A DNA stretch of 64,000 nucleotides from Aldehydirespirator sp965204875 (GCA_965204875.1 OZ242020.1:434001-498000); one strand, 5' to 3'; shown: positions 16,905 to 26,029, counted from the stretch's first letter. Notes: generated from the sequence alone by a model not told the origin. Program-made: numbers and translations.

Positions 16905-17245
16905 CTCTTGCTCCTCTGATTGCACCCAGGCCGAGCCCCCAAGGCTCACCTGTTCGGTTGTTCGGTTCCGGTTTCTGGCTCGACGGTACAGGCACGATTC
17001 AGCACCCTGACGGGACTCAGCCGGTCGCACACTCGACTCCGTCTGACTGCAACACCCGTCGACGGGTGCATATTCCGATCCCGTCCGGTCTACCGACATG
17101 TGCCCCATCCGACTCGCCCCGCGGGTGACGGCCGGCAGACTCCTGCATACAACCTCTGCGACCACGATTCGGCCCTGCGGGGACGGCCCCGCTGCGGATA
17201 GAACGTAGCAGCCGCGTTGGGTGACCAAGGGAGCCAGAACAGACC
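16905..17245. other. Intergenic region between divergent VOC and dehydrogenase genes
   Basis: About 340 bases with no supported gene. A GCGGGG/CCCCGC hairpin with loop ACGG lies near 17177-17195. Promoters for both neighbouring genes are expected here, but I see no convincing -35/-10 pair or operator. Confidence 0.4.
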
Positions 17246-18391
17246 GTGCGAACCCGCTACTCGGAGGATCAGCAGGCCGTTCGGGAGGTGTTCGGCGACC
17301 TCTTCTCACGGGAGGCGACGCTGGAGGCGGTTCGCGCCGCCGAGGAAGGCTGCGGCTTCGACCCTGCACTGTGGGACAAGCTGGGCGCGGCCGGCGCGCC
17401 GGGGATGGCCCTGGCCGAGGAGTCCGGCGGCGGCGGCGCATCGCTGGCGGACTTCGCGGTGGTGGTTTACGAGTGGGGGCGGCGAATCGCGCCGGTGCCA
17501 CTGGTGGAGCACGCGGTCACGACACGGCTGCTGGCCTCGCTGGCCGAGGGCACCGCGTCGAGCCGCAGTACTCCAGAACCCGGCTTCAATGCGCAACCGC
17601 CAGCACCGTCGCCGAGCACCCAAGCCGAGGGCGCCGGCACAAGCAACGAAACACTCGACAGCCTGGTCGAGGCCGCGGCCGCAGGTGATTCGATAGCCAC
17701 GCTGACCCTGCGCCCCGTAGAGGCGGACGGCACGGCCAGGCTGGTGCCCGCCGGAGCGGTGGCCGACATCGTGGTGGCGCTGCGCGGGGACTCCCTGGTC
17801 GTGGACCGCGGCGACCCGCCGAGGGTGTGCCGTGCCAACACGGCGCACCTGCCGCTGGCCGACCGTGAACTCTCGGAGGCGGCAACGGTGCTTGCGGGAC
17901 CGGCGGCTTGGGTGGCTTGGGAGCGGGCGCTGGCGGAGTGGAAGTCCCTGATGGCCGTGGCCCACGCGGGCCTCGCTCAGGAGGCGCTGGACATGGGAGT
18001 TGCCTACGTCAAGCAGCGCCACCAGTTCGGTGTGCCCGTCGGATCGTTCCAGGCTGTGCAGCACGGCCTCGCCGACGCTGCCGTGCGCGTCGAGGGTGCC
18101 CGGCTCCTGGCCTTCCGAGCCGTGTGCGCACTGGACACCGCACACCTGAACGCCTCGCAGCAGGACGCGCGGCGGCTGGCTGCGATGGCGTTGCTCTTCG
18201 CGGCTGACTCGGCCCGCTTCGCCACCGACAGGGTGCTGCACTATCACGGCGGCTACGGCTACAGCGCCGAGTACGACGTGCAGCTCTATTACCGCCGTGC
18301 CGCCTCCTGGCTGCTGCAGCTCGGCGAGCCCGCGTCGGAGATCGCTCGCCTCGCCGCCTCGGAGTTCGCTCCGGCACCGTTGGCCGCCTGA
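17246..18391 (+). CDS. Acyl-CoA dehydrogenase
   Basis: A 381-residue member of the acyl-CoA dehydrogenase family, starting at GTG 17246. It is divergent in the middle: residues about 95-140 form a Ser/Pro/Ala-rich linker not expected in the family. The C-terminal helical domain is well conserved ('HAGLAQEALDMGVAYVKQRHQFGVPVGSFQAVQHGLAD' region and 'HYHGGYGYSAEYDVQLYYRRA'). Such short, divergent partners often form heteromeric dehydrogenases with the next gene, here 18497-19663. Sterol or branched acyl side-chain oxidation is a possible role by analogy. Confidence 0.85.
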   Translation: MRTRYSEDQQAVREVFGDLFSREATLEAVRAAEEGCGFDPALWDKLGAAGAPGMALAEESGGGGASLADFAVVVYEWGRRIAPVPLVEHAVTTRLLASLAEGTASSRSTPEPGFNAQPPAPSPSTQAEGAGTSNETLDSLVEAAAAGDSIATLTLRPVEADGTARLVPAGAVADIVVALRGDSLVVDRGDPPRVCRANTAHLPLADRELSEAATVLAGPAAWVAWERALAEWKSLMAVAHAGLAQEALDMGVAYVKQRHQFGVPVGSFQAVQHGLADAAVRVEGARLLAFRAVCALDTAHLNASQQDARRLAAMALLFAADSARFATDRVLHYHGGYGYSAEYDVQLYYRRAASWLLQLGEPASEIARLAASEFAPAPLAA

Positions 18392-18496
18392 TGGACTCCC
18401 GCCAACGAGCAGCCAGAACCGGCCCGCGACACGCGAACCCCTCCCCCACGAGCACCACCCAATGAACCCCCGCATGCGAACCACGGAGCCGAGCTG

Positions 18497-19663
18497 ATGG
18501 ACTTCAGGTTCTCGGCGCAGGCGCAGGCGTTCCGGGGCGAGGTGCGGGAGTTCCTCGCTGAGAACCTCACCGCAGAGATGATCGCCGCCACCCGTGACGG
18601 CACGATTCACTCTGCCGAGCTGCACCGGGCCATGGCCGACCGGGGCTGGCTGTCGGGAGCGGTGCCGGCCGAGCTCGGCGGCGGCGGGATGGATCCAGTG
18701 CTGCTGTGCGTGCTGATCGAGGAGCTTCAACTGCATCAGGCGCCGATGGACGCGCTGGGAGTGGCGGTGGTCGCCGTGTCGATGATCCTCGAGCACGGCA
18801 GCGAGCAACTGCGCGCCGAGGCGGTGCCGCGGCTGCTCTCGGGCGAGGCGCTGGCCTGCTTCGGCTACAGCGAGCCGGAGTCGGGCTCAGACGTTGCTGC
18901 GGCCCGCACCCGTGCCGTGCGCCGAGGCGACACCTGGGTGATCAACGGATCCAAGATGTGGACGACGCTGGCCCACGTCGCCGACTACGTGCTGCTGCTG
19001 ACCCGCACCGACCCCGATCTGCCCAAGCACCGGGGGCTGACCTTCTTCGTGGTGCCCCTCGACACGCCCGGCATCGAGATCCAGCCGGTGGAGACGATGG
19101 GCACCGAGCGCTCCAACGCCACCTTCTACGACGACGTCGAACTTGGCGACGAGTGGCGCCTGGGTGAAGTGAACGGCGGCTGGGAGGTGATGAAGACCGC
19201 GCTCAAGTACGAGCGGGGCATCGCCGGCGGCCAGTTCCCTTCGCCGCCGCTGATCGACGCGGCCCTCGACTGGGCCCGCACGTCACACCGAGCCGGCGGC
19301 ACCCCACCCATCGACGACGACGTGGTGCGCCAGCGGCTCATCGAGGCCATGATCGACGTCGAGGTGTGCCGCAGCTTCGCCTACCACACCGCCGCGCTCG
19401 CCTCGGAGGGGGCCATGTTCGGGGTGGAGGGCTCGATGACCAAGCTGTTCGCCTCGGAGTCCTACAAGAAGCACTGCAGCTGGTTCCGCGACATGATGGG
19501 CGCCGGCGGGCTGCTCACCCACGACGACCCCGATGCGCACTTGCGGGGCCTCATCGAGGAGCACTTCCGCCATGCCCCGGTCACCGCCATCTACGGCGGA
19601 ACCAGCGAGATCAGCCGCAACCTCGTGGCCGAGGGCTGGCTGGGCCTGCCCCGCGCCCGCTGA
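18497..19663 (+). CDS. Acyl-CoA dehydrogenase
   Basis: A 388-residue dehydrogenase with 'CFGYSEPESGSDVAAARTRA' (flavin/substrate loop, about residue 125), 'NGSKMWTTLAHVADYVLLLTRTD' and C-terminal 'IYGGTSEISRNLVAEGWLGLPRAR'. It is the better conserved member of the pair with the preceding gene and probably supplies the catalytic flavin site. The last codons and the TGA are duplicated 62 bases downstream. Confidence 0.93.
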   Translation: MDFRFSAQAQAFRGEVREFLAENLTAEMIAATRDGTIHSAELHRAMADRGWLSGAVPAELGGGGMDPVLLCVLIEELQLHQAPMDALGVAVVAVSMILEHGSEQLRAEAVPRLLSGEALACFGYSEPESGSDVAAARTRAVRRGDTWVINGSKMWTTLAHVADYVLLLTRTDPDLPKHRGLTFFVVPLDTPGIEIQPVETMGTERSNATFYDDVELGDEWRLGEVNGGWEVMKTALKYERGIAGGQFPSPPLIDAALDWARTSHRAGGTPPIDDDVVRQRLIEAMIDVEVCRSFAYHTAALASEGAMFGVEGSMTKLFASESYKKHCSWFRDMMGAGGLLTHDDPDAHLRGLIEEHFRHAPVTAIYGGTSEISRNLVAEGWLGLPRAR

Positions 19664-19726
19664 TGCTGCCCACCCCCTAGGACGTTCCACCCGCGCCCAC
19701 GACGGGCCTGCCCCGCGCCCGCTGAT
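19642..19726. repeat. 23-bp exact echo of the dehydrogenase 3' end with its stop codon
   Basis: Positions 19642-19664 (last codons plus TGA) are repeated exactly at 19704-19726, 62 bases downstream in non-coding sequence. Confidence 0.9.
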
Positions 19727-19809
19727 CCGGCGCTGCGCTAGGTCTGGGCCGCCGCCACGGCTGCGGGCTTGGAGCGGTCCGCTAGCCGTCGGTAGCCTTG
19801 ATGTCCGCT

Positions 19810-19883
19810 CGGGACGTGGCGCAGCCAGGTAGCGCACCTGCTTTGGGAGCAGGGGGTCGCCGGTTCAAATCCGGCCGTCCCGA
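19810..19883 (+). tRNA. tRNA-Pro, anticodon TGG
   Basis: The sequence folds as a full cloverleaf. The acceptor stem is CGGGACG/CGTCCCG, the D stem GCGC/GCGC, and the anticodon stem CCTGC/GCAGG with loop TTTGGGA (anticodon TGG, reading CCA). The T stem is GCCGG/CCGGC with loop TTCAAAT, and the discriminator base is A. The 3' CCA is not encoded. It lies 10 bases before the FAD/Fe-S gene. Confidence 0.96.
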
Positions 19884-19892
19884 CTCTTTGCC

Positions 19893-21563
19893 ATGAGCCG
19901 ACTGCACGAGGCCCAGAGCCGGGTCGATCCGATCAAGCGATACGTAGCCCCAGAGTCTTTGCAAGACGCTCTGGCTGTCCTGGCCGCGCTCGGATCCTCG
20001 GCTCGGGCTGTGGCCGGGGGCACCGATCTGCTGCTGGAACTCAGCCGGGGGGCCCGCAACGGCATCGACACGCTGGTGGATCTGAGCGTTCTCGCAGGGC
20101 TCGACACCATCGCCGTGCGCGGGGGCCGGGTCGAGTTGGGTCCGCTCGTCACTCACGCCGACGTGGTGGGATCGGCGCAACTGCTTGAAGCGGGCCTGCC
20201 GCTGGCGCAGGCCTGCCTGGAGGTCGGCGGCCCGCAGCTTCGCAACCGGGCCACGGTCGTGGGCAACATCGTCACGGCCAGTCCCGCCAACGACACCATC
20301 TCAGCGCTGTACGCGCTGGGCGCGTCGGTCACGGTGTCGTCGGCTGGAGGGGTTGAGCGGGTGCTGCCGATCACCGAGTTCTTCACCGGGTTCCGCTCCA
20401 CGGTGCTGGAGCCTTCAGAGTTGGTGACCCTGATCGCGTTCGATGCGCTGGGCGGTGCCCGCCGCGGGATCTTCGCCAAGCTCGGGCTGCGCCGGGCACA
20501 GGCCATCTCGGTCGTGCATGCCGCCGCGGTCGTGACCGAGGCAGGCGACGGCAGCGTCGCCGATCTCGTCGTGGCCCTCGGCAGTGTCGGGCCGACCATC
20601 GAGTCAGTGGCTGAGGCTGCCGCGATCTCCAGGGGCAGGCCGCTGTCGGAGGCTGCCTCCGAAGTGGCGGACGCGGCCCGTGAGGCGGTAACGCCCATCG
20701 ACGACCTGCGCTCAACCGCCGAGTACCGCAGCCATGCCGTCGAGGTGGTCGTGCGGCGGGCGCTGCGCTCTCTTGCCTCCGGCAGCGAGGCCTCCACCTG
20801 GCCCAAGCATCCGCCCCGTCTGGCCTGGCCCGCCGGTTCGCCATGCCACGTGCGCTCACATCAGGGAGGCATCGTTGCCGGCGCCGATGAGCGAGGGGGC
20901 GACCGCAAGCAGTCGAACGACTCCGGTAACTCCGGCGGTGCCGACGCAGGCACGCCGCATCCGGCAGCGACGCCCACCGCATCTATGGGGCCGGTCACAG
21001 ACCCATCCCGCCCCGACCGCGAGGCCGCACCTTCTCCAACGATCGGAGCGATCGATGAGGCTGTCACGGATGCGGACACGATCGTTTGCACCGTGAACGG
21101 TGTTGAGCGCAGCGGCTCCAACGCAGCCCGCCGGACATTGCTCGACTGGCTGCGTCTCGACCTGGGCCTCACCGGCACCAAGGAGGGCTGCGCCGAGGGT
21201 GAGTGCGGGGCGTGCACCGTGCATCTCGACGGCCAAGCCGTGCTGTCGTGCCTGGTGCCCGCAGGCCGCGCCACCGGTGCTCGCATCACCACGGTCGAGG
21301 GGGTAGCGCCGCCGGCAGGGGTGCTGCACCCGGTCCAGCAGGCGCTGGCGGACGGCGGCGGCGTCCAGTGCGGTTTCTGCACACCCGGCTTCGTGATGAG
21401 CGCCGTGATGCTGGCAGGGGAGATCCCGAATCCCACCCGCGAGCAGGTGGAGTACGGCCTCGCCGGGAACCTGTGCCGCTGCACCGGCTACTACCCCATC
21501 ATCGACGCCCTCGCCGGCACAGGCGACATCTCGCCATCCACCGCAGAGGCTGCTGTCACATGA
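19893..21563 (+). CDS. Molybdenum hydroxylase FAD + [2Fe-2S] subunit fusion
   Basis: A 556-residue fusion. Residues about 10-290 are a CoxM-like FAD-binding subunit ('AVAGGTDLLLELSRGA', 'QLRNRATVVGNIVTASPAND'). Residues about 290-385 are a low-complexity linker. Residues about 390-550 are a CoxS-like two-cluster ferredoxin with 'CAEGECGACTVHLDG' and 'CGFCTPGF...NLCRCTGY'. All eight Fe-S cysteines are present. In XdhA-type fusions the Fe-S part precedes the FAD part, so this order is unusual. The stop overlaps the ATG of the molybdopterin subunit by four bases (ATGA). Electrons would flow from the Mo site through Fe-S to FAD. Confidence 0.9.
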   Translation: MSRLHEAQSRVDPIKRYVAPESLQDALAVLAALGSSARAVAGGTDLLLELSRGARNGIDTLVDLSVLAGLDTIAVRGGRVELGPLVTHADVVGSAQLLEAGLPLAQACLEVGGPQLRNRATVVGNIVTASPANDTISALYALGASVTVSSAGGVERVLPITEFFTGFRSTVLEPSELVTLIAFDALGGARRGIFAKLGLRRAQAISVVHAAAVVTEAGDGSVADLVVALGSVGPTIESVAEAAAISRGRPLSEAASEVADAAREAVTPIDDLRSTAEYRSHAVEVVVRRALRSLASGSEASTWPKHPPRLAWPAGSPCHVRSHQGGIVAGADERGGDRKQSNDSGNSGGADAGTPHPAATPTASMGPVTDPSRPDREAAPSPTIGAIDEAVTDADTIVCTVNGVERSGSNAARRTLLDWLRLDLGLTGTKEGCAEGECGACTVHLDGQAVLSCLVPAGRATGARITTVEGVAPPAGVLHPVQQALADGGGVQCGFCTPGFVMSAVMLAGEIPNPTREQVEYGLAGNLCRCTGYYPIIDALAGTGDISPSTAEAAVT

Positions 21564-23959
21564 GTGTCGGGCGGTCTGAGGCGCGCATCGACTCGCCTGC
21601 GAAGCTGACCGGCGAGGCCGGCTACCCCAGCGACCGCATACCCGATGACGCGCTGTGGGCGATGGCGGTGTTCACCGACCAGCCCCACGCCCGCCTCCTG
21701 GGGCTTGATCTTGCGGCAGCCCAGGCCGTGCCGGGTGTCGTGGCCGTGTTCGGTTCGGCCGATGTGCCGGTGAACGAATTCGGGCTGACGATGAGCGATC
21801 ATCCCGTGTTCATCGGCGTCGAGCACACGGGTCGCAGCGACGTGCCTTGTGATGTGTCGCGCTGGGAGGCCGACCGGTTGGCTCTGGTGGTCGCGGAGTC
21901 TCCCGAGGCCGCTCGTGCCGCCGCCGCGGTGATCGATGCCCGCTGGGAGCCGCTGCCGGTGCTGGCCGACATCGACGATTCGCTGAGTTCCGGCACTCTG
22001 TTGCATCCCGAGAACGGCAAGCCGACCAACGCCTATTACTCGTTGCGGATACGCAAGGGCGACATGGCCCGCGGCTGGGCCGATGCCGATGTGGTGGTGG
22101 AGTCCACTTACGAGTTCCCGTATCAGGAGCACGCCTACCTGCAGCCCGAGGCGGGCCTGGCCTACATCGACGACGAGGGCCGGGTGACCGTCGAGGTGGC
22201 CGGCCAGTGGACGCATGAGGATCGCGAGCAGATAGCCCACGCGCTAGACCTGCCCGCAGAGCGGGTGCGGGTGATCTACCCGGCCATCGGCGGCGCGTTC
22301 GGGGGCCGCGAGGACATCTCGATCCAGATCGTGCTGGCACTCGCGGCGGTCAGGCTCTCCGAGCGGGGAATCGACCGGCCCGTTGCCACGGTGTGGTCGC
22401 GCGAGGAGTCCATCGTCGGGCACGGCAAGCGTCACCGGGGGCGTATCACCACCCGCTGGGGGGCCGGCCGGAATGGTCGCATCACCGCGGTCGCCAGCAC
22501 GGCCTGGCTCGACGCCGGGGCCTACAACTTCACTTCCAACAAGGTGCTGGGCAACTGCCACCTGCATCAGGCCGGCCCCTACGAGGTGCCCAACGCCGAG
22601 ATCGACAGCTTCGCCGTGTACACCAACGCCACGCCCGCCGGGGCTTTCCGGGGCTTCGGAGCGCCGCAGGCCGCCTTCGCGGCGGAGAGCCAGATGAACA
22701 AGCTGGCCGAGGCGCTGGGCATGGACCCGGTGCAGATACGCCGCATCAACGCACTGCGCGAGGGCAGCATCGGGATCACCCAGACGCCCATGCCCGAGGG
22801 CGTGACCATGCTCGAGGTGATCGACCGCTGCGCCGAAGCTGCGGCAGCGACCGCAGTCGAGTCCGAGCCAGAAGCCGGTGTCGACCCAGCCGTCGCCCAT
22901 AGACGCCGGCCACTAGCGGACGTCACAGTCGACTCCACCGCAGATGCCGGCGCCGGATCACCCGAACTCGAGCCCGAGCCGGAGGCCGCGGGCAGCACCT
23001 TCAGCCCGTTCCCGTCGCTGCCGCCGGAGCCCACGGCACTGCGCCGGGGCCGCGGCTTCGCCTGCTCGTTCAAGAACATCGGCTTCTCGTTCGGGTTTCC
23101 TGAGCGCTGCGAGGCCGAGATCGTGCTCCACGGCAGCGAGAACGGCGAGAACCCCGATGTGCCCGAGTGGGCCGAGTTGTTCCACGCAGCCGCTGAGGTG
23201 GGCCAGGGCTCCCATACCGCGCTGGTGCAGATGGCTGCCGAGGCAACGGGATTGCCGGCCGAGCGCGTCAAGTACCGGCTGTCGGACACGGCCACCTCCG
23301 GAGACGCCGGATCAGCGTCAGCGTCGAGGCTCACCTGGATGTCGGGCAACTCGATCCTCGGCGCCGCAGAGGAGGCGGAGAAGGCCTGGCGCGACGGTCA
23401 GCGCCCCGCAGTCGGAAGGTTCCGCTTCGTGCCGCCCCCCACCGAGGCGCTCGACCCCGACGACGGCCGCGGCTCACCGAACTTCAGCTACGGCTACGTG
23501 GCCCAGCATGTGGAACTAACGGTGGACACCGAGACCGGTCACATACGGGTGGATCGGGTTGTGAGCGCCCACGACGTGGGCCGGGCCATCAACCCCAGGC
23601 TGGTGGTCGGCCAGATCGAGGGCGCGGTGATCCAGGCCCACGGATACGCCCTGAGCGAGAACCTCCGCTCGACCGCTGGCCGCTTGCAGAACACACGCCT
23701 GAGCACCTACCTGATGCCCGGCATAGCCGACATCCCCGCGAGGGTCGACAGCGTGGTGTTGGAGTTGGCCGACCCGCTCGGCCCCTGGGGCGCCCGCGGC
23801 ATGGCCGAGATGGGCATGATCCCCTACACCCCCGCGGTCGTCGCCGCCCTCCACGACGCCACCGGGGTCTGGTTCAACACCTTCCCCCTAACCCCCGACC
23901 GGGTGGTAGCCGGCTTGCAACAAGGGCTGCACTCCCCAAACGAGACGCCCATACACTGA
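21560..23959 (+). CDS. Molybdopterin-binding large subunit, xanthine dehydrogenase/CO dehydrogenase family
   Basis: A 799-residue catalytic subunit from ATG 21560. Signatures include 'EPLPVLADIDDSL', 'EFPYQEHAYLQPEAGLAY', the Mo-cofactor-binding 'IGGAFGGREDISIQI', the active-site Arg region 'TPAGAFRGFGAPQAAFA' and the C-terminal catalytic Glu region 'GARGMAEMGMIPYTPAV'. There is no CoxL-type selenium/Cys loop, so a purine-, aldehyde- or heterocycle-type hydroxylase is likelier than CO dehydrogenase. Around residues 420-490 it carries a long Glu/Pro/Ala-rich insertion. Substrate unknown. Confidence 0.92.
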   Translation: MSVGRSEARIDSPAKLTGEAGYPSDRIPDDALWAMAVFTDQPHARLLGLDLAAAQAVPGVVAVFGSADVPVNEFGLTMSDHPVFIGVEHTGRSDVPCDVSRWEADRLALVVAESPEAARAAAAVIDARWEPLPVLADIDDSLSSGTLLHPENGKPTNAYYSLRIRKGDMARGWADADVVVESTYEFPYQEHAYLQPEAGLAYIDDEGRVTVEVAGQWTHEDREQIAHALDLPAERVRVIYPAIGGAFGGREDISIQIVLALAAVRLSERGIDRPVATVWSREESIVGHGKRHRGRITTRWGAGRNGRITAVASTAWLDAGAYNFTSNKVLGNCHLHQAGPYEVPNAEIDSFAVYTNATPAGAFRGFGAPQAAFAAESQMNKLAEALGMDPVQIRRINALREGSIGITQTPMPEGVTMLEVIDRCAEAAAATAVESEPEAGVDPAVAHRRRPLADVTVDSTADAGAGSPELEPEPEAAGSTFSPFPSLPPEPTALRRGRGFACSFKNIGFSFGFPERCEAEIVLHGSENGENPDVPEWAELFHAAAEVGQGSHTALVQMAAEATGLPAERVKYRLSDTATSGDAGSASASRLTWMSGNSILGAAEEAEKAWRDGQRPAVGRFRFVPPPTEALDPDDGRGSPNFSYGYVAQHVELTVDTETGHIRVDRVVSAHDVGRAINPRLVVGQIEGAVIQAHGYALSENLRSTAGRLQNTRLSTYLMPGIADIPARVDSVVLELADPLGPWGARGMAEMGMIPYTPAVVAALHDATGVWFNTFPLTPDRVVAGLQQGLHSPNETPIH

Positions 23960-24017
23960 CGGCGCGCCAGCGCAAAGACCACGGCAACCCGACCCAGCCG
24001 CCAACACAGGATCGACC

Positions 24018-24329
24018 ATGCACCAAGTCATCGCCGACAAGCGAGAAGAACTCGGGGATATCTGCCAACGTTACGACGTAGTCCGCCTTGAGGTCTTCGG
24101 ATCGGCCGCGCGTGGCGCGGACTTCAACCCTGACACCAGCGACGCGGACTTCCTCGTCGAGTTCGACCCCACCAGCAATCTGCGGCCATTCCATCGGCAT
24201 TTCGATCTGGCCGACGCATTGAGGGACGTTCTTGGCTGTCCAGTCGACCTGATCGATACCCGCGCAATCGCCAATCCCTACCTTCGCGCCGCCATCAACA
24301 AGTCACGCGAGTTGGTCTATGGAACGTGA
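24018..24329 (+). CDS. mntA: MNT-type nucleotidyltransferase antitoxin (MntA-like)
   Basis: A 103-residue minimal nucleotidyltransferase: 'RLEVFGSAARGADFNPDTSDADFLVEF' (GSxA loop and the DxD metal-binding pair D-A-D), then 'VDLIDTRAIANPYLRAAI'. In characterised pairs this enzyme adds AMP to a Tyr of the HEPN toxin and silences it. It overlaps the next gene by 11 bases, as expected for a translation-coupled toxin-antitoxin operon. It marks the left end of the accessory region. Confidence 0.88.
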   Translation: MHQVIADKREELGDICQRYDVVRLEVFGSAARGADFNPDTSDADFLVEFDPTSNLRPFHRHFDLADALRDVLGCPVDLIDTRAIANPYLRAAINKSRELVYGT

Positions 24330-24675
24330 CCCCCGCATCCCGTTGTGGGATATTGAGCAGGCAGGTGCCGATATTGAGCGCTTCACTGCGGGCATGGAGC
24401 GAGATACCTGGCTGAAGGACCGGAAGACCCAGGCCGCGGTCGAGAGGAAGTTCGAGATCATCGGCGAAGCGTTAAACCGCCTCGAAGCCGGCAACCCCGA
24501 AGAGGCGGCGCAGATTCCCGATCTGCGCCGCATTATCGGCTTCCGAAACGTCCTAGCCCACGGTTACGACATCGTCGTGCCTGAAGATGTCTGGGAATAC
24601 GTCCAAGATGATCTTCCGGCGTTACGCAGAATTGTGCAGACGATGCTCCGCGGATCAAGGCCACCCAAGGCATGA
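24319..24675 (+). CDS. hepT: HEPN domain RNase toxin (HepT-like, DUF86)
   Basis: A 118-residue helical protein with the HEPN RNase motif and its modifiable Tyr in 'RNVLAHGYDIV' (R-x4-H-x-Y, about residue 75). Other DUF86 features are 'AVERKFEIIGEALNRLE' and a C-terminal 'VWEYVQDDLPALRRIVQ'. HepT toxins cleave RNA, often tRNA, unless AMPylated by MntA. Both genes of the pair look intact. Confidence 0.9.
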   Translation: MERDPRIPLWDIEQAGADIERFTAGMERDTWLKDRKTQAAVERKFEIIGEALNRLEAGNPEEAAQIPDLRRIIGFRNVLAHGYDIVVPEDVWEYVQDDLPALRRIVQTMLRGSRPPKA

Positions 24676-24679
24676 CCAG

Positions 24680-24758
24680 ACTGGCCCGCCGCCGCGACCC
24701 GGACCGTGAGCTTGCGGTGAACATCGCTGGGCACCTGCTTGATCTGGATGGTCGCCAC
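24680..24758 (-). pseudogene. Truncated duplicate of the RHH antitoxin 5' end
   Basis: From GTG 24758 (minus strand) the frame reads 'ATIQIKQVPSDVHRKLTVRV' and then 'AAAGQS', close to the N-terminus of the antitoxin at 26010-26501, and then ends in unrelated sequence next to hepT. Both the start and the upstream region are part of a duplicated segment of about 134 bases (24680-24813 and 26422-26555). It is a broken copy left by recombination. Confidence 0.75.
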
Positions 24759-24813
24759 GGACGAAGCCCAGCTATACTCTTGTACCCTTAGCAACCATCT
24801 AGCACCATGTTGC
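24680..24813. repeat. 134-bp direct repeat, copy 1 (copy 2 at 26422-26555)
   Basis: The two copies share long identical runs, for example across the start codon and promoter region of the RHH antitoxin (such as TTAGCAA/TCATCTAGCACCATG). They flank the lipoprotein gene and most of the antitoxin gene, so the interval could be lost or gained by homologous recombination. Confidence 0.8.
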
Positions 24814-24883
24814 TCTCTCGTGGGGCTCCGCCCGGTTGGCGCTCCAATGACCAAAGCACCCCTGACAGGAGGCCACCACCCTC

Positions 24884-25897
24884 GTGCGTACCATCAGTAC
24901 CCGAGTTGCGGGATCGATTCTCGCCGTGCTGCTGGCAGGCAGCCTGAGCGCTGCCTGCGTCACCGTCGAGACGGCCGAGAGCCCCGAGAGCCCAGCGCCG
25001 GACGACCTCGCCGTGACGGTTCCCGAGCCTGAGGCACCAGCCTCCTCCACAGCTGCCCAGACGGAGCCAACAACGACGGCCGTTGTGGGCGTCCCTACCA
25101 GCACGAACATCTCGCCACCCGCCACGACCACCACCACGGAACCGTCAGGACCCGCTTCGACCACCTCGCTGCCCGACACTCCGGTGGACACCGGCCCGGC
25201 CGCAGGCACAGGCCTGGCAATCGTGGGCGTCGCCCACGATGATGTGCTGAACGTCCGCGACGCGCCCAACGGCGAGATCATCGCGAAGCTCTTCGACGTG
25301 ATGGAAGGCGAGATCGATCCAGCCGTCTGGGTTCTGCCACCGGACATTGACGAGACAGATCGCGACTTTTGGCCGTGGAACGAAGCAATGGCCGAAATCT
25401 CCCTGAAGGACGGGATCAGGGCCACTGGCAACGCGCGACGACTTCCCACCACCATCTGGTACGAGATCAACGCCGGGCCGGTCACCGGCTGGGCCAGCGC
25501 CGCATACCTAGCGTCTATCGATACGCCTGCCGAGCGCCAGGGCCACGGTATCCCAGGTGTGAATGTGACCGAACGGGTGCTTGCTGATCTGGGCGAGCCG
25601 GTGCTAGCAGACACGCTCACCGAGTTGGGAATGCTCGTCGCCGAAGCGTTGCACCCAGAGATGTCCGGCCCCCAATACCGCCGTCAGGTTGTCGGAGGGC
25701 CGGGCATCAGTGAAGGCATCGGTGACGTCACTATCGACGTTCTCAGCAGCGATCCCGCAGCCATCTATGGGCACCGGATCTCCATAGCCGCCTACCCGAA
25801 CCCGGATCAAGACTGGATGGCAGTTCCTGTTGACGAGGCCGGCCCGTTCACACTGTGGAAGGCGTGGTCTGCGAACATATGCAGCTTCCGATGCTAG
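24884..25897 (+). CDS. Lipoprotein with Thr/Pro linker and SH3-like domain
   Basis: A 337-residue protein from GTG 24884, preceded by AGGAGG (24867-24872). The signal peptide ends at the lipobox 'SLSAAC', so it is exported and lipid-anchored. Residues about 28-105 are a Thr/Pro/Ser/Glu-rich linker. Residues about 110-210 contain a bacterial SH3-like fold ('DDVLNVRDAPNGEIIAKL', later 'TTIWYEINAGPVTGWASAAYLA'). The remainder is unknown, with a C-terminal Cys pair. SH3-type domains often bind cell-wall peptides. It lies between the two copies of a 134-bp repeat, so it may be a recent insertion. Confidence 0.7.
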   Translation: MRTISTRVAGSILAVLLAGSLSAACVTVETAESPESPAPDDLAVTVPEPEAPASSTAAQTEPTTTAVVGVPTSTNISPPATTTTTEPSGPASTTSLPDTPVDTGPAAGTGLAIVGVAHDDVLNVRDAPNGEIIAKLFDVMEGEIDPAVWVLPPDIDETDRDFWPWNEAMAEISLKDGIRATGNARRLPTTIWYEINAGPVTGWASAAYLASIDTPAERQGHGIPGVNVTERVLADLGEPVLADTLTELGMLVAEALHPEMSGPQYRRQVVGGPGISEGIGDVTIDVLSSDPAAIYGHRISIAAYPNPDQDWMAVPVDEAGPFTLWKAWSANICSFRC

Positions 25898-25985
25898 GCG
25901 TCCATGGCACCGCGAACCCGCGTTCGACTAAGCGGAGCAAGCTGTCCCGCAGGTGCGCCGGATAGAGCGCGCAGGTGCCAAGGAC

Positions 25986-26029
25986 AACCGAAAGTGCCAC
26001 GGACAGCGCTCAGCGTGTCCTTTTCGGTT
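25986..26029. terminator. Nested inverted repeat between convergent genes
   Basis: Arms AACCGAAA (25986-25993) and TTTCGGTT (26022-26029) pair perfectly. Inside them GGACA (26001-26005) and TGTCC (26016-20) pair again. A TTTT run lies in the right arm, and the structure spans the stop region of the antitoxin gene and the end of the lipoprotein gene, as expected for a two-way terminator. Confidence 0.45.

Noticed and set aside
17177..17199. Terminator hairpin upstream of the dehydrogenase at 17246
   Set aside because: There is a stable GC stem but no T-run, and it lies between two divergent genes where no transcript is expected to end.
21560..23959. Aerobic CO dehydrogenase large subunit (CoxL)
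   Set aside because: The CoxL active-site loop with its special Cys motif is not seen; the general Mo-hydroxylase motifs do not fix the substrate.
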